A stretch of DNA of 64,000 bases from Fremontodendron californicum (taxonomy: Eukaryota; Streptophyta; Magnoliopsida; Malvales; Malvaceae), in NCBI GenBank assembly GCA_030761205.1, contig JAULJL010000015.1, forward strand, positions 8,375,501 through 8,439,500, given 5' to 3'. The position numbers were made by a program, and so were the translations under genes. The notes below the pieces were generated by a model. The model was not told the DNA's origin. It worked only from the letters and a program-made list of their open reading frames with translations, and made no database searches. Position 1 is the first letter of the stretch. Each line of letters begins with the position of its first letter. Positions 21,801-32,300 of the stretch are shown in pieces.

Positions 21801-22410
21801 CTTGTATGATGTAGATCATGTTAAATCAACTCCATACTACCCGAAAGGCAATGGCCAAGCTGAGGCAACAAATAAGACTTTGCTGAAGGTGTTGAGTAGG
21901 ATGGTACATGAAGATCCAAAGATGTGGGGAGATGCATTGCCAGTAGCACTATGGGCTTACAGGACTTCTAAGCGTGGACCTACAAAGGCAACTCCTTTTT
22001 CACTAGTATATGGAACAGAAGCTGTACTTCCTGTCGAGATACTAGTTCCGTCTGCAAGGTTAGCGTTGGACGCTGAACTTGACAACGATAGCCTGCGGAT
22101 GTTGGAGTTAGAAGCACTAGAAGAAAGGAGGGATAGAGCAAGGAAGACTTTGACAGTGTATCAAAGGAGGTTGAGTAGAGCTTATGACAAGCTAGTAAAG
22201 AGGAGAAACTTCGAAGAGGGTGATCTAGTTCTCCGCGCTGCCGAACACGTCAGAAGAGGAACTTCAGCTCCTAAGTTTAGTCCAAAGTGGGAAGGACCTT
22301 ACATTATCCATGAAGTGAATGATAGTGGTTACTGCAAGTTGATCAACCCAAAGAATAATGTTGTTACTGCGCCTATTAACTTTCAATACGTCAAGAAATT
22401 CCATGTATGA
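18808..22410 (+). CDS. Ty3/Tat pol: RT, RNase H, archaeal-type RNase H, integrase
   Basis: 1200 aa, uninterrupted. Reverse transcriptase: VDFRDLNKSCPKDDFPLP near 77-93, catalytic YVDD at 174-177. Gypsy RNase H about 290-440 is degenerate, with usual acidic positions replaced (for example YLTSTP where an acidic residue is expected). A second RNase H at 467-640 keeps D473, E558, D582 and D632, and holds an unusual Ser-rich insertion at about 490-545. Integrase: H2C2 zinc module about 850-898, DDE core D923, D983, E1019 (35 residues between the last two). A second zinc-like module at 732-772 precedes it. The ORF begins at the Met after TAA 18805-18807; in relatives this point is internal to pol. 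All catalytic residues of RT, the second RNase H and integrase are present. Confidence 0.93.
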   Translation: MPGLDENLVTHELHISSGSRPVKQQARVFRHEVETQINEEINKLLKVGFIKLIHHPTWLANVVPVKKKNGTIRVCVDFRDLNKSCPKDDFPLPNIDTLVDATAGHEMFSFMDGFSGYNQIKMAPGDAEKTAFRTPFGNFYYTVMPFGLKNAGATYQRAMTAIFHDMMHDCMEDYVDDIVVKSKKASSHLEELRRVFERCRKFKLRMNPLKCAFGVTAGKFLGFVVHRKGIDVDPAKVRAIQSMPSPVSQKQLKSFLGKVSYIRRFVPALGEIITPFQSLLKKGVSFVWGGQQHEAFEKIKRILSSPMTMTMPVKDQPIMLYLTSTPHSIGALLVQEVDGQERPVYYLSRCLHGSELNYPSMEKHCLALVFATQKLRHYFLAHKLIVVTKSDPIKFLLSRPALSGRIAKWLLLLGEFDISIVQPKAIKSQALSDLLAYFPSHYDEVVPNSILGELNEEVCSVNVEEGEWKLYFDGSSTRNGGGAGIVLIPPSREVDSLIESSELTSSSSSRNDISLDDEPSRERSSLIPGLELTSPELGREPISLAFKLDFSCTNNQAEYEALILGLFTAATIGINNLCIYGDSNLIVKQANGEFALKEPMLASYRTLVQALWKKFQIIRCEHSPRSTNRYADALATLASKIHIPEESLNIAMSVVRRNLPCPASELLQPPDYEDDKDWRATIINQLLHPTLADIPNLRHFVMIHGVLYHRNVGGVLARCISKVEAKDVLKTSHEQWCGEEGPPLYRLIQRAGYFWPTMSNDALILQGSCKKCSEPPDVQECHFVGSAGDWRRPYIEFLRNGVLPINRQDARQLKRRAQRFFLRENDLFRVSFSGRSLKCVSPADVGSLLEEVHGGSSGEHEGGRKLYQKLLDLGYYWPTMEADATRHARKCYPCQVHGNAIHAPAVELHSITTPWPFHTWAFDLIGPINPPAKGYTWILAATECFTKWVEAIPLKKATGPAVANFIKEYIICRFGIPRRILSDNGTPFINSNVRELLALYDVDHVKSTPYYPKGNGQAEATNKTLLKVLSRMVHEDPKMWGDALPVALWAYRTSKRGPTKATPFSLVYGTEAVLPVEILVPSARLALDAELDNDSLRMLELEALEERRDRARKTLTVYQRRLSRAYDKLVKRRNFEEGDLVLRAAEHVRRGTSAPKFSPKWEGPYIIHEVNDSGYCKLINPKNNVVTAPINFQYVKKFHV

Positions 22411-23078
22411 AATTCGGACCCTGTCTCTAATTATTTGTAATACTTTTGTAATTAGAAGTTAATTGCATGTCCAGTACTTATCTTTTATTATCAGTTGATT
22501 ACTATGTTCCTCTGTAAAGATCTATGACATGTATGAAAACTGATGAACTTCAGTCGCAGCTTTATCACTTGAAATCTGGCTGTACTCTATTGTTCCTGTC
22601 ATAGCGCAGCTTTAACGCTTACTTTGACTATGACATTGACTATAAACCAGCCGCAGCTTCATGCTTAAACTTTGGCTGTAATGTGATAATTATACTTGGC
22701 CGCAGCTATAATCGCTCATACCTTGGCCACAAGTCGCTTATTGGGTTGAATGGTTTACTTCATTTAAGGTTGAGATACAATCTCCCTAATGAAAGCAGAT
22801 AGTTCCCCTTGGCCGCAGCCCTAACGCTTATTTTAAAGGGTTGAATAGTTTACTTTATTTAAGGTTGAGATTCAATCTCCCTAATAAAAGTGAATAGTTC
22901 CCCTTGGCCGCACGACTCTATCAAAAATAAAAAAGTGTGTGTGAAGAACGTATGACATTCACATAAGTACACAATTGCTATAAAAAAAATTTAGCATAAT
23001 ATATGTATGTTTTATTATGATATAAAAGTTCAAAGACAACTCCGAAAAAAATAAAAAATAAATCAAAATGAAACAAGT
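22411..23078 (+). repeat. 3' non-coding region of the Tat element with short direct repeats
   Basis: No open frame. Two direct copies of about 75-80 bp (22744-22822 and 22840-22913) share GGTTGAATRGTTTACTT and end in TTCCCCTTGGCCGCA. The word GGCCGCAGC or CGCAGCTTT recurs at least six times in 22550-22910. It lies between pol and the end of the antisense gene; polyadenylation of either transcript could fall here. Confidence 0.7.
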
Positions 23079-26000
23079 CTACTCCCTTATGTTGTCCCAT
23101 GGAGAAGAATTAGAGCTACGAAGATGATGAATATTATCTAGTTGGTTCTGCAACTCCAGGTTCTTGCGCTGATATATCTCTGTTTCCTGCTTAAGAGAAT
23201 CAAGCTTCTTTCTAACTTCATCCAGACTCGTCTCTACCTGAGCTTTGTCTACCTCTATGTTAAGAATAGCTTTGGCCTTAGCCATACAAGAAGTAAGACA
23301 TCCCAGTCTGAACCCAGTTTTGGTAACCGCATCCATGAGTGCAAACATCTCTTGTAACTTTGCTGGAGGGATATCCGACCATCGAGCATCAGCAATTACT
23401 AAAGCCTTACCAAACTGTCCCAGAAAAAATGAAATAAATCCTTCAATCTGAAAGGTGCAAGTAGTCCAGAATTCACCCTCTATTTTATAAATGTCTTCCA
23501 AATATCGCTGATATTGTGAGTCAACGGAGAAACCATGGAAATCCACTTTTGAAGTACCAAGAGGAGTATTAACTCCAATAGTCTGAGATGGAGTTGACCC
23601 AAGGATACTCGGTCCAAAGGCAACTGTTCCGAAGGAAGTGATTGTCCCAAAGGCGGATCCTGTTCCAAAGGTGACTGTTCCAGAACTTGTAGCTAGGTTA
23701 GAATCTCTAACTCCTAGTACTGGGGAGGAAGGAACAGGAGGAACACCTAGAGCGGTAGTAGAAACCATAGCATCACCAAATTCAGGCTGAGCGGTATCTC
23801 TGATATGTTCCCTCTCCTGACTGTGAACAGTAGCATCACCAAGTTCAGGCTGAGTGGTATCCCTGGTATGTTCCCTCTCCTGACTTTGAGCAGTAGCATC
23901 ACCAAGTTCAGGCTGAGTGGTATCCCTAGTATGTTCCCTCTCTTGACTTTGAACAGTCTCTATGTCTTGTGAAGAAAAGAGAGCATCAATTTCAGAAGCA
24001 CAATTCCTTGACCTGGAAGAAGCAGCATCAGTTTCTGGCTCAGAACGATTTGATGCATCATCATCATCGTTATCATCGTCATCGTCATCATCATCACTAT
24101 CAGTATCAACCTGCTCATCTACCTCGTCTACTCGAGGATCACTAGCTTCAAAAGTTGATACACCCTACAAGAAACACAGATAGAAAAGTGATAAGTGAAG
24201 GGTAAAGAGTGAGTATATATAAAAAAAAAAAAAAAGAGGAAACTTACTTCTTGAGATGCATGAGATGAAGCACGACTCTTTTTTCGTCGATGAAGGATCA
24301 GAACATCATCTTCTTCTCCATCATCAATATCTACAACTGCAGAAGTTTTTGGTCTTGGTTTGTCGGGCATACGCAAGGATATGTCGCTAGTAGTAATATT
24401 TGGGGGCTTAAGTTCAGCTCTAAGATTAGCTAAGGGCCTCACAAAAACCTTCCACTCATCAAGACATACACCCCAATAGGCCCGCCAGCCAGATGAACAC
24501 ATGCCAACTCTATCAAGTGCTGGGGCAGTTACACTCTTAACTGGAAGACCCCTGACTGAATCTTTGAGAAACCATTTAGCACTAGTAGCAAATGTTTCAC
24601 GGGACATAGAAGGGCCAGGTGGAACTCCTTGATCATACCCAAATTGACGTGCTACCCTAGAGGCTGAATATACTACTGCTGAATATGAGTCCCTAGTAAC
24701 TCCTGAGCTAGAATTTTCAATCATGCAGGGTAGCGCACGACATTGAACCCACAAATAAAAATGCATTCTTTGTACACTCACGGAATCAGACAAGTTATAA
24801 TAAAGAATAGGACTTCCATACCCGTTGAGCGAGTTAACATATGGCCTAGGTTCGAATTCATCTGCCACGTCCATCACTTCAAGAACACTCTTCTTTGATG
24901 TTCGAGCAAGCCATGCCCAAGCTCTGTAGTCATTCCTGAGAACGGTCGTTGAATTAGAAGTCCCAGATGAGTTGTAAACATTAGGCTCAGGAGCGCAAGA
25001 GCCGAATCTCTCCCATAGGCACATCTGAATAAAAGTGGCATCCACAAAAGTCATGATTTTGTACCGACCAGCTGAGTCTTTGGTTTTAGATTGGTACAAG
25101 TCCAGTCGTTTATACAAGGACCCTAGGTAGTATGGAGCAAGAGGAAAGTCAAATCCCTTAGAAATCTTGATGGCCAGAGAAATTACACCTGAAGAAATCC
25201 CGTCGTCTGGACAACCTGGAAACACATGTCGTGCCAACCACAGAATCAATAGTGCTATCAGTTCCCACTTATGATCTGGATAAGTAGGATCTGCAGTTTT
25301 ATCCCCTTTAGAATTATATTTCTGGAAGAAAAGACCTATCCAATTGGAAAACCGTGCAACCTTAGAACTGTTAGTTTGACTCTGGAGTAAATTGCAAAAG
25401 AACCTGTAAATGTCTCTGTCTTCTTCAGCAAGCCTAATAGAAGAAATTTCATAACCACCATAACAGGGAAGCTCGAGTAAGATATGCACGTCTTCTAGAG
25501 TAAATGTGAACTCACCCCAAGCTGTAATCATGGTATGAGAGAAAGTGCTCCATCTAGCAAGAATAGCACGCCACACCTCTAATTTCTTCTCCTTCTTTAT
25601 TTGGAAAAGCTTGGAACTAATTCGGATAGCATGAAGTACTCCTGCCTTCGAAAGGATGCTCACATTAGCAGGTTTCGCCAAGATTTTATTTATCCACTCA
25701 TCCCATCCTTGAACTGGACAGGTATTGGCAAGTTTGGTGATGGAAAGTGGAAATTGTCCTTGCTCAAATCTGAACTTCAAGATAGAATTGCCCGGGATAT
25801 ATTCTCTTTCACGTGCCTCAGGATTGATATATTTGAAGGTGTATCCAGCTGGCGCAGGTGGATGTTGACCATACTCATTCTCATTTACATATTCCCAAAA
25901 ACGATCAGCCCCACCCGCCTTGATGATTGAATCCTCCCAATGCCTGGGCACAGCAGGGACTAAACCATCTTTGTTCGTTCTAAGAGTAATCTTTTGAGTG

Positions 26001-26101
26001 AGAATTTTGCCAGCAGTCTGTTTCCTTTTCTTTGGAGGTGGAATAGCATCTCTGGAGGGTTGACCATAACTTGGCCGGTGTATGTTCATAGTTTTCACCA
26101 T
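23079..26101 (-). CDS. antisense plant-mobile-domain gene carried by the Tat element (2 coding exons)
   Basis: Coding exons 26101-24248 and 24164-23079 (minus) join in phase across an 83-bp intron (24165-24247, donor GTAAGTTTCC, acceptor TTTCTTGTAG), giving 979 aa. The start is the first Met after a good 3' splice site. Residues 23-28 (PKKRKQ) look like a nuclear signal. Residues about 155-430 match the plant mobile domain (PMD, aminotransferase-like family), with RWSTFSHTMITAWGEFTFTL at about 183-202 as its hallmark. Exon 2 starts with an Asp-rich run, then three 21-residue repeats, an FG-rich stretch, and a C-terminal coiled coil (about 920-965). The domain is found in plant proteins such as MAIN/MAIL1 and in transposons; its biochemical role in elements is unknown. 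Extra antisense ORFs between pol and the 3' LTR are known in Tat elements. The splice model rests on consensus sites only. Confidence 0.82.
23769..23957 (-). repeat. three 63-bp repeats inside the antisense gene
   Basis: Copies start at 23769, 23832 and 23895 with exactly 63-bp spacing. In the antisense frame each encodes a 21-residue unit of the form QSQEREHTRDTTQPELGDAT. The frame is kept, so the array is part of the protein. Confidence 0.9.
24165..24247 (-). other. intron of the antisense PMD gene
   Basis: 83 bp with a GTAAGT donor, an acceptor TAG after a T-rich tract, and a poly-T run near the donor. Removing it joins SHASQE to GVSTFEAS in frame and bypasses in-frame stops. Phase 0. Confidence 0.8.
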
Positions 26102-26117
26102 GATGAGTGTGAAAATC

Positions 26118-26935
26118 CTGCAAAAACAACAAAAAAAGGTCAAGTAAGTATTATTATTCAAGTAGCATAAAAAAATATATATATATTATTTATTGCTTTT
26201 AATAAAGCATGCTTGATTTTAAAAATATACATTTATTTATTAATTTGATTAAAAATTTTCTTTTTAATTTAAATAAAAAAAAAAAATTTGCAGGCCTCCG
26301 CGCCTGCAGGCGCGGGGGCCTGCAGCCCCCCTCCCGCCTGCAGGCCCCTCCCGCCTGCAGGCCCCTCCCGCCTGCAGCCCCCCTCCCGCCTGCAGGCCCC
26401 TCCCGCCTGCAGCCCCTCCCGCCTGCATCCCCCCCCCGCCTGCAGCCCCACTCCCGCCTGCAGGCCCCTCCCGCCTGCAGGCCACTCCCGCCTGCAGCCC
26501 CCCTCCCGACTGCAGCCCCCCCCGCCTGCAGGCCCCTCCCGCTTTCAGCCCCCCTCCCGCCTGCAGGCACCTCCCGCCTGCAGCCGCCCCCGCCTGCAGC
26601 CTCCCCCCCGCCTGCAGCCCCCCCCCCCCGCCTGCAGACACCCCGCAGGCATCGCGCCTGCAGGCCCCTTTGTAGCTTGCTACGCAGGGCCACCATCCGT
26701 TGCTTAATTTGATCTTTTGATCTTTTGTTGAAACGTTTTTGATCTTTTGTTTAACAAAATTTGATAATGCTTCCATATCTAGCTTGACATAAGATTTCTA
26801 AAAAAAATAATAATTCAAAACCCTAATTTATTCTTGATTTAAAAGAAACAAAATAAAATAAATTCTCATATGAAAAGTTTCATCTAATGTCTTAATAAAA
26901 AATTTTTTTTTGGAGATACATGGATGAGAACTTAC
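26118..26935 (-). other. predicted 5'UTR intron of the antisense PMD gene
   Basis: Minus-strand donor AAAAG/GTAAGTTCTC (GT at 26935-26934) and acceptor TTGTTTTTGCAG (AG at 26119-26118), 818 bp. Exon 1 would be untranslated, about 27005-26936; exon 2 starts 16 bases before the ATG. The intron is almost filled by the GC-rich minisatellite. Large first introns in 5'UTRs are common in plant genes and often raise expression. Confidence 0.68.
26291..26668. repeat. GC-rich minisatellite built on CCTGCAGG
   Basis: About 21 units of 15-20 bp with consensus CGCCTGCAGGCCCCTCC, drifting in C-run length. The core CCTGCAGG is palindromic. The array is bordered on both sides by very AT-rich DNA and is by far the most GC-rich stretch in the window. 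The long Gly/Ala/Arg-rich or Pro-rich ORFs on both strands here are repeat artefacts. Confidence 0.95.
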
Positions 26936-27031
26936 CTTTTCTCAAAGAAAAAATTGAGGAAAAGAATTGAAATCTTCTTGCTTGGGAAGAGCTCTTGAGA
27001 TTATTGAAAATAATTGCTCAAGTGACTTTCT

Positions 27032-27039
27032 TATTTATA
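27032..27039 (-). promoter_or_regulatory. putative TATA box of the antisense PMD gene
   Basis: TATAAATA on the minus strand, about 95 bases before the predicted 5'UTR splice donor, in a position fitting a transcription start near 27005. The same octamer is used in the element's LTR. Confidence 0.6.
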
Positions 27040-27379
27040 GACAACATGTAGTGTCCTTGTGCTATTTGAACTCTAAAAAGATATTTATCTTTTTATCTTG
27101 TTAGTTTTTATTATTATTATTTTATTATTTATTTTATTTTCAAAAAAAAAAAATCTCTTCTTGCCTAATTATAATTCTTTTTGTTATTATTATTATTTAT
27201 TTATTCAAAAAAATAAATAAATAATAAAAGGGAGGATAATTACATCAAATTTGGAAATATATCTTCTTACTCAATATTATTTACAGTGCATGAGAACCTT
27301 TTATAAAATATATATCTCATTGTATTGATTGTAGTAAAAAAATTTTATTAAATTCTATTATTGTCTTTTATTTCTAAAA

Positions 27380-27960
27380 TAACCCGAGAGCGAGACACTT
27401 CTTGTATAAATATAAATATATATATATATATCTACTGTGACACAACTCCATGCTAGATAACAACTCACGAATATAGCATCTCATTAGATGACACCTCGCC
27501 AGGTGATACCTCGCGGAACATACCCGCGAGCTAAAGGATGGAAGTTGATCACGCGGTATTTGGAGTAAAAAAAAAAAATCACACACATCCCATATATGTC
27601 GTCTTTTCTTGTTAGGGTAATATATGTCATCTTTTCGATCCCACTCTTCTATTAGGAATTCTTGTTAGTTTTTACATTAGCCCATGGTTATATGTTATTT
27701 ACAGACTGCATACTTCTATCATACTCGTGCCTCTTGAGATTTTTATTGAGAGCAGCATATATATGTTTTATTTGTTTTTCAAAAAAAAAATATATATATA
27801 TATATATAAAGTGCCTCGCGGGATGCAATTGCATCCAGCGAGGTGAATTGGTTGCCCCACGGGATTGCATCCCGCGAGGAGATTTGGTTGCCTCGCGGAT
27901 CAATCCCGCAAGGTAAAGCAACATGTTGTCTCGCACGCTCAAAATATATATATATATATA
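27380..27960. repeat. GC-box palindrome cluster between antisense gene and 3' LTR
   Basis: Imperfect palindromes built on CCTCGCGG...CCGCGAGG: 27814-27843 (30 bp, nearly perfect), 27857-27879 and 27891-27913, with a looser one around 27503-27525. The trio is framed by TA microsatellites (27790-27808 and 27945-27966). No coding sequence. The rest of 27040-28190 is AT-rich, with nothing recognised. Confidence 0.75.
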
Positions 27961-28194
27961 TATATATCAGGGGGAAATTACATTTTACTAAAGCATTATT
28001 TTATTTAATGCATAGTATATTATGTTTATCTCAGAATTTATTTGTTATCATCCATTCCATCATGCAAAGATTTGTAATTTTCATATCAATATTTTGAATT
28101 TAGTTTGATCAAGTTCTCAAATCAAAACTTATTCATTATTTTTTATTGTATTTCAATGCATGAGAATCTTTTCTTTCGAAGAAAATTCTCATGC

Positions 28195-28204
28195 AGGGGC
28201 AAAA
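28195..28204 (+). other. polypurine tract of the Ty3/Tat element
   Basis: AGGGGCAAAA directly before the 3' LTR at 28205, the expected site of plus-strand priming. Confidence 0.75.
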
Positions 28205-29158
28205 TGTAGACACTCGTTTTTGGTCAATAACATTTTATGCAGGAACAAATCTTATATGCAGCGGGCCTTAGTAATAGTCTCCCTGTCAACAGCGCTCTTG
28301 GCACGTCGCTTGGCACGTCTCTTGGCACGTCGCTTGGCACGTCACTTGGCACGTCTATTGGCACGTCGCTTGGCACGTCACTTGGCACGTCACTTGGCAC
28401 GTCGCTTGGCACGTCTCTTGGCACATCTCTTGGCACGTCGCTTGGCACGTCACTTGGCACGTTGCTTCCTGGCACGTCGCTTCTTAGCAGCAGGACTTCC
28501 TACAGTAATACACAACTACATGAAGATTGTGGAGCTGACCCGGGAAGGTTGGCAGGATTCTTGAGTTTGCTCCACTCTTGGGATGTCTTGGAGAGCATGG
28601 CTTGGAGGCTCAGATATGAAGATTGTTAAGAAGTTCAATTCTTAACCTTTCCCTGGAACACAAGTGCTTCCCTATCCCGCTGAACAGACAGTGCATTTTC
28701 AAGCGTGCTGTCAGTAGCCTTCATTCACTACATGTGACTGAAACACTTCTCCTAATGTAACCTCCCATAACTGGCATTTCTCCCACTATCATATATAACC
28801 TCTCCACCACCCATGATTGAGAGGAAGTTTATATAAAATAATTTCCCACTCTGTTAATAACTTCTCCTGATAACCTCTTTGAAGAGGCTATAAATAGAAG
28901 CTCAAATGCTTCATTTAGGATCTTTTGGCCATTTGACAAACTTTCTGACGTTAAGAATTCTCTGCAACATTTTCTCTGCAATTTCTACAACCACCATACT
29001 TTCCACCATCATCAGCCACCTATAGCCTTCATCACCACCACCTGCCACCGCACTTGTTCTCCAGGGTCTGCTCCAATCTTCCTCTCCGCCATCTCTCTAC
29101 GATTTCTCGTTTTACTGATTTGCAACGTTTCCTCACCCGATCAAAAACACCCTCTACA
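28205..29158 (+). repeat. 3' LTR of the Ty3/Tat element
   Basis: 954 bp, same length as the 5' LTR with about five substitutions and no indel seen. Includes the 12-bp minisatellite (28297-28484) and the TATA box (28889-28897). The target duplication AAATT follows at 29159-29163. Confidence 0.95.
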
Positions 29159-29359
29159 AAATTTAAATCAAATCAAATTAAATCAAAATAATTAAATGCT
29201 AGACACATTATATTTATTCAAGACTGTACACGTGTCAAAAGAATAGATTATCAACATTAAATATTGTTCTATTTTGTCAAAAAAAAATTGATTTTTATAT
29301 ATTTATATAAAATATTAGGTGTGTGATTGACGCCATTTACTGTAAGTTAAAAGGCAAAT

Positions 29360-32300
29360 ATGTTTATATAAAATATATTAATGTTAATATATTAAAAAAT
29401 ATTATTTAATGTGAACACTCTAAAACAAAATCTGTATTAATTAGTCCGAAATCAAAAATCAATCCGAAAAAGATAATGGCATTGGACATTATAAAATTCA
29501 ACCCTAAAACAATCTCTAATAAAATGGATCCTATAACAATAAAGATACAGACTATACACTATTAACATGTAAGATGATATCGTTCCATTAATAAATAAAT
29601 ATAAAATTTTAAAAAAAATTAAAAAATTATATAAAAAATTTTATTGATTAATCATGTATACACTATTTTTATTAACAATATATATTTATATACGGACAAT
29701 GACATTAATGATTAGACATACATAATGAAAGTTAGTTGTAAAGCAATAATTTTGTCGTACTAGAAGGCTTGGCTCATTTATCATAATCGTCCTCCAATTG
29801 GACTTTCAAACCAAACTCATTTATAAGCGTTATAACTACTAGCAAAAATAACCGTGTTAAAAAACGATTCATTTTTTTATTTTTATAATAATAATGATAA
29901 TAATATTATGAATATATAAATTAATTATGTGTAAAATTAATTATTAACGTAAGAAAATTTATATAAATTTATAATATTTTGAAAATATAAAAAAATACAA
30001 ACATGTTATGAAAACACAATTTTTTTTTAAATTGAATCACTATGACAAATCATATCATGAATCGAGATACGACACAAACACACAAATTTTTCTTTAAATT
30101 GAACCACAATGATAAACTATGTAAAATATGAGATGAATTGAGATATGACACGAACATAACATAGAAAAAATAATTAAAACACGACACGAAAATATCATGA
30201 ACAAGACATGAATACACGATCGTCTAAAAATTTATATAAATTTATAATATTTTATATAAATTATTAACGTGTAAAAATAATTATTAACGTGTAAAAATTT
30301 ATATAAATTTTAATACTTTAAAAACACAAAAAAATAACATGAACACACAATTTTTTTTTCTAAATTGAATAAAACTATGATAAATTATGTAAAATATGTC
30401 ATGAATTGATAAATGACACGAACAACATAGAAAAATTAATTAAAACGCAACATGAAAAATAACATGAACACGACACTAATACACGAACGTGTAAAAATAT
30501 ACATAAAACGAATTATTAACGTGTAATTTTTTTTATAAATTTATAATACTTTGAAAACAAAAAAATATAACACGAACATGTCACGAACACAATTTTTTCA
30601 CTAAATTGAACCACTATGATAAATTATGCAAAATATGTCATAAATTTATATAAGACATGAACAAATAAATTTTTCTCTGAATTGAATAATAATGACAAAC
30701 TATGTAAAATATGAAATGAATTGAGACACGATACGAACAAAATATTAAAAAAATAATTAAAAAAACACGAAAAATAACATGAACACGACACGAATATACG
30801 AACGTGTAAAAATATACATAAAACGAATTATTAACGTGTAAAAATTTATATAAATTTATAATATTTTGAAAAACAAAAAAAATAAAATGAATACGAACAC
30901 ATCACGAACACAAAATAGGAAAAATAATTAAAACACAACACGAAAAAAAACACAAACACGATACGAATACACGAACGTCTAAAAATATACATAAAATTAA
31001 TTATTAACGTATAAAGATTTATATAAATTTAAAATACTTTAAATACAAAAAAAAAAAAAAAAAAAAAAAGCGAACACACATTTTTTTCTCTTTCTTTATC
31101 TTATAGATGCTCCTCTAATTAAACAATTATGGTGATAGAGGAGCAGATTTCCTCTGTTTTTTTTTTTTGTGTGTTCTTTCAATATTTTTTTGACATGTGT
31201 TTTAAATTTTTTTTATTTATAAATAATTAAACATTAATATTTTTTACCTAGCCTACATGACAAAAGTATATTGAAGAGGCACCAAAAGTGGTACAAAAAA
31301 GGGCAGAAGATATCTATTCGATAGAGACAGACAAACTCTGGGCTCATTTACAATTAGAATTTTACTCACAAGTGACACTCATTAAGATTACCACATATAA
31401 TAATATATTTGTTTAATGTATTATAAATGATGAATAAAATTATCAATTATTATATTTAATACAAAATTATTAATATAAATAATATATTAATTGATCTTAA
31501 AAAGTGTCATAAAGATATTAGTTAACAAAACTCTTCTGATTATAGAGATTAAAAATGGAAAACCTTTTTATGACAGTCCATGATTCTGTTTGAAACTAAA
31601 TGAAAGATGATTTGTAAATTGCAAGCCAATCGATCAATTTTTAAAATCGGATGTACGCTTCAATTTCAAAAATTGGTTGAATTGTGACACTTTTAGAGAG
31701 ATGATTTATCATCAGAGATGCATCACACAATTGTGATTGGAAGAAGATATAGGCTTTAATGCGAAACAAATATCGATTTACCTAGTTTTTTTATAAATCA
31801 TTAATGAAAATTTTGATATTTTAAGAATGATTTTTTTTTTAAAATAAATTTTTTTTTAAAGAAGACGTACTGTAGTTACAGAGAGAAAAAAATGAAAAAG
31901 CTAGAAGAAAGAGATGATGTGACAAAAATATGATATAACTTGAAATACCTTCTTTGAGAAAAGTATATTAAAAGTACCTTTATTTTGAAATAAAAATTTT
32001 AATTTACCTTGGTATAGGAAAAAACTCAACTTTTAAAGTTATAACTAGCTAACCTCTTTGACTTCATGGTTTTTGTCTTTTTTGAGTGTCGGTGACGTGA
32101 CGGTCCACAACTTTTTTAGTAGTAATTTTTTCTTTTTTAGTGTACTTTCAAAACCAAGTTATATACTATTATATATAAAATGAAAAATATTAATAAAATA
32201 GACTCAAATTTTTTTTTATTAATAATTATATTCAAAATTTATGCACTTATTAATTGATCTAAGTATTTTTTATTATTAAAAAAATCACTTCAACCAAATC

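Larger units (their letters stand above)
15050..29158 (+). mobile_element. Ty3/gypsy LTR retrotransposon, Tat lineage, complete and young
   Basis: 14,109 bp bounded by two 954-bp LTRs (TGTAGACACTCG...CCTCTACA) and a perfect AAATT target duplication (15045-15049, 29159-29163). Order: 5' LTR, PBS, gag-pro, pol (RT, gypsy RNase H, archaeal-type RNase H, integrase), about 5.8 kb of extra sequence with an antisense gene, polypurine tract, 3' LTR. The second RNase H and the long 3' region are hallmarks of the Tat lineage. There is no Ogre-like ORF before gag, because gag starts 71 bases after the 5' LTR. The LTRs differ at about 5 positions by eye, so insertion was recent. It sits in the old UGT duplication and separates its two halves. 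Confidence 0.95.

Noticed and set aside
26199..26776. ORFs of 60-170 codons rich in Gly/Arg or Pro/Ala
   Set aside because: Products of the GC-rich minisatellite, overlapping on both strands; they lie within a predicted intron.
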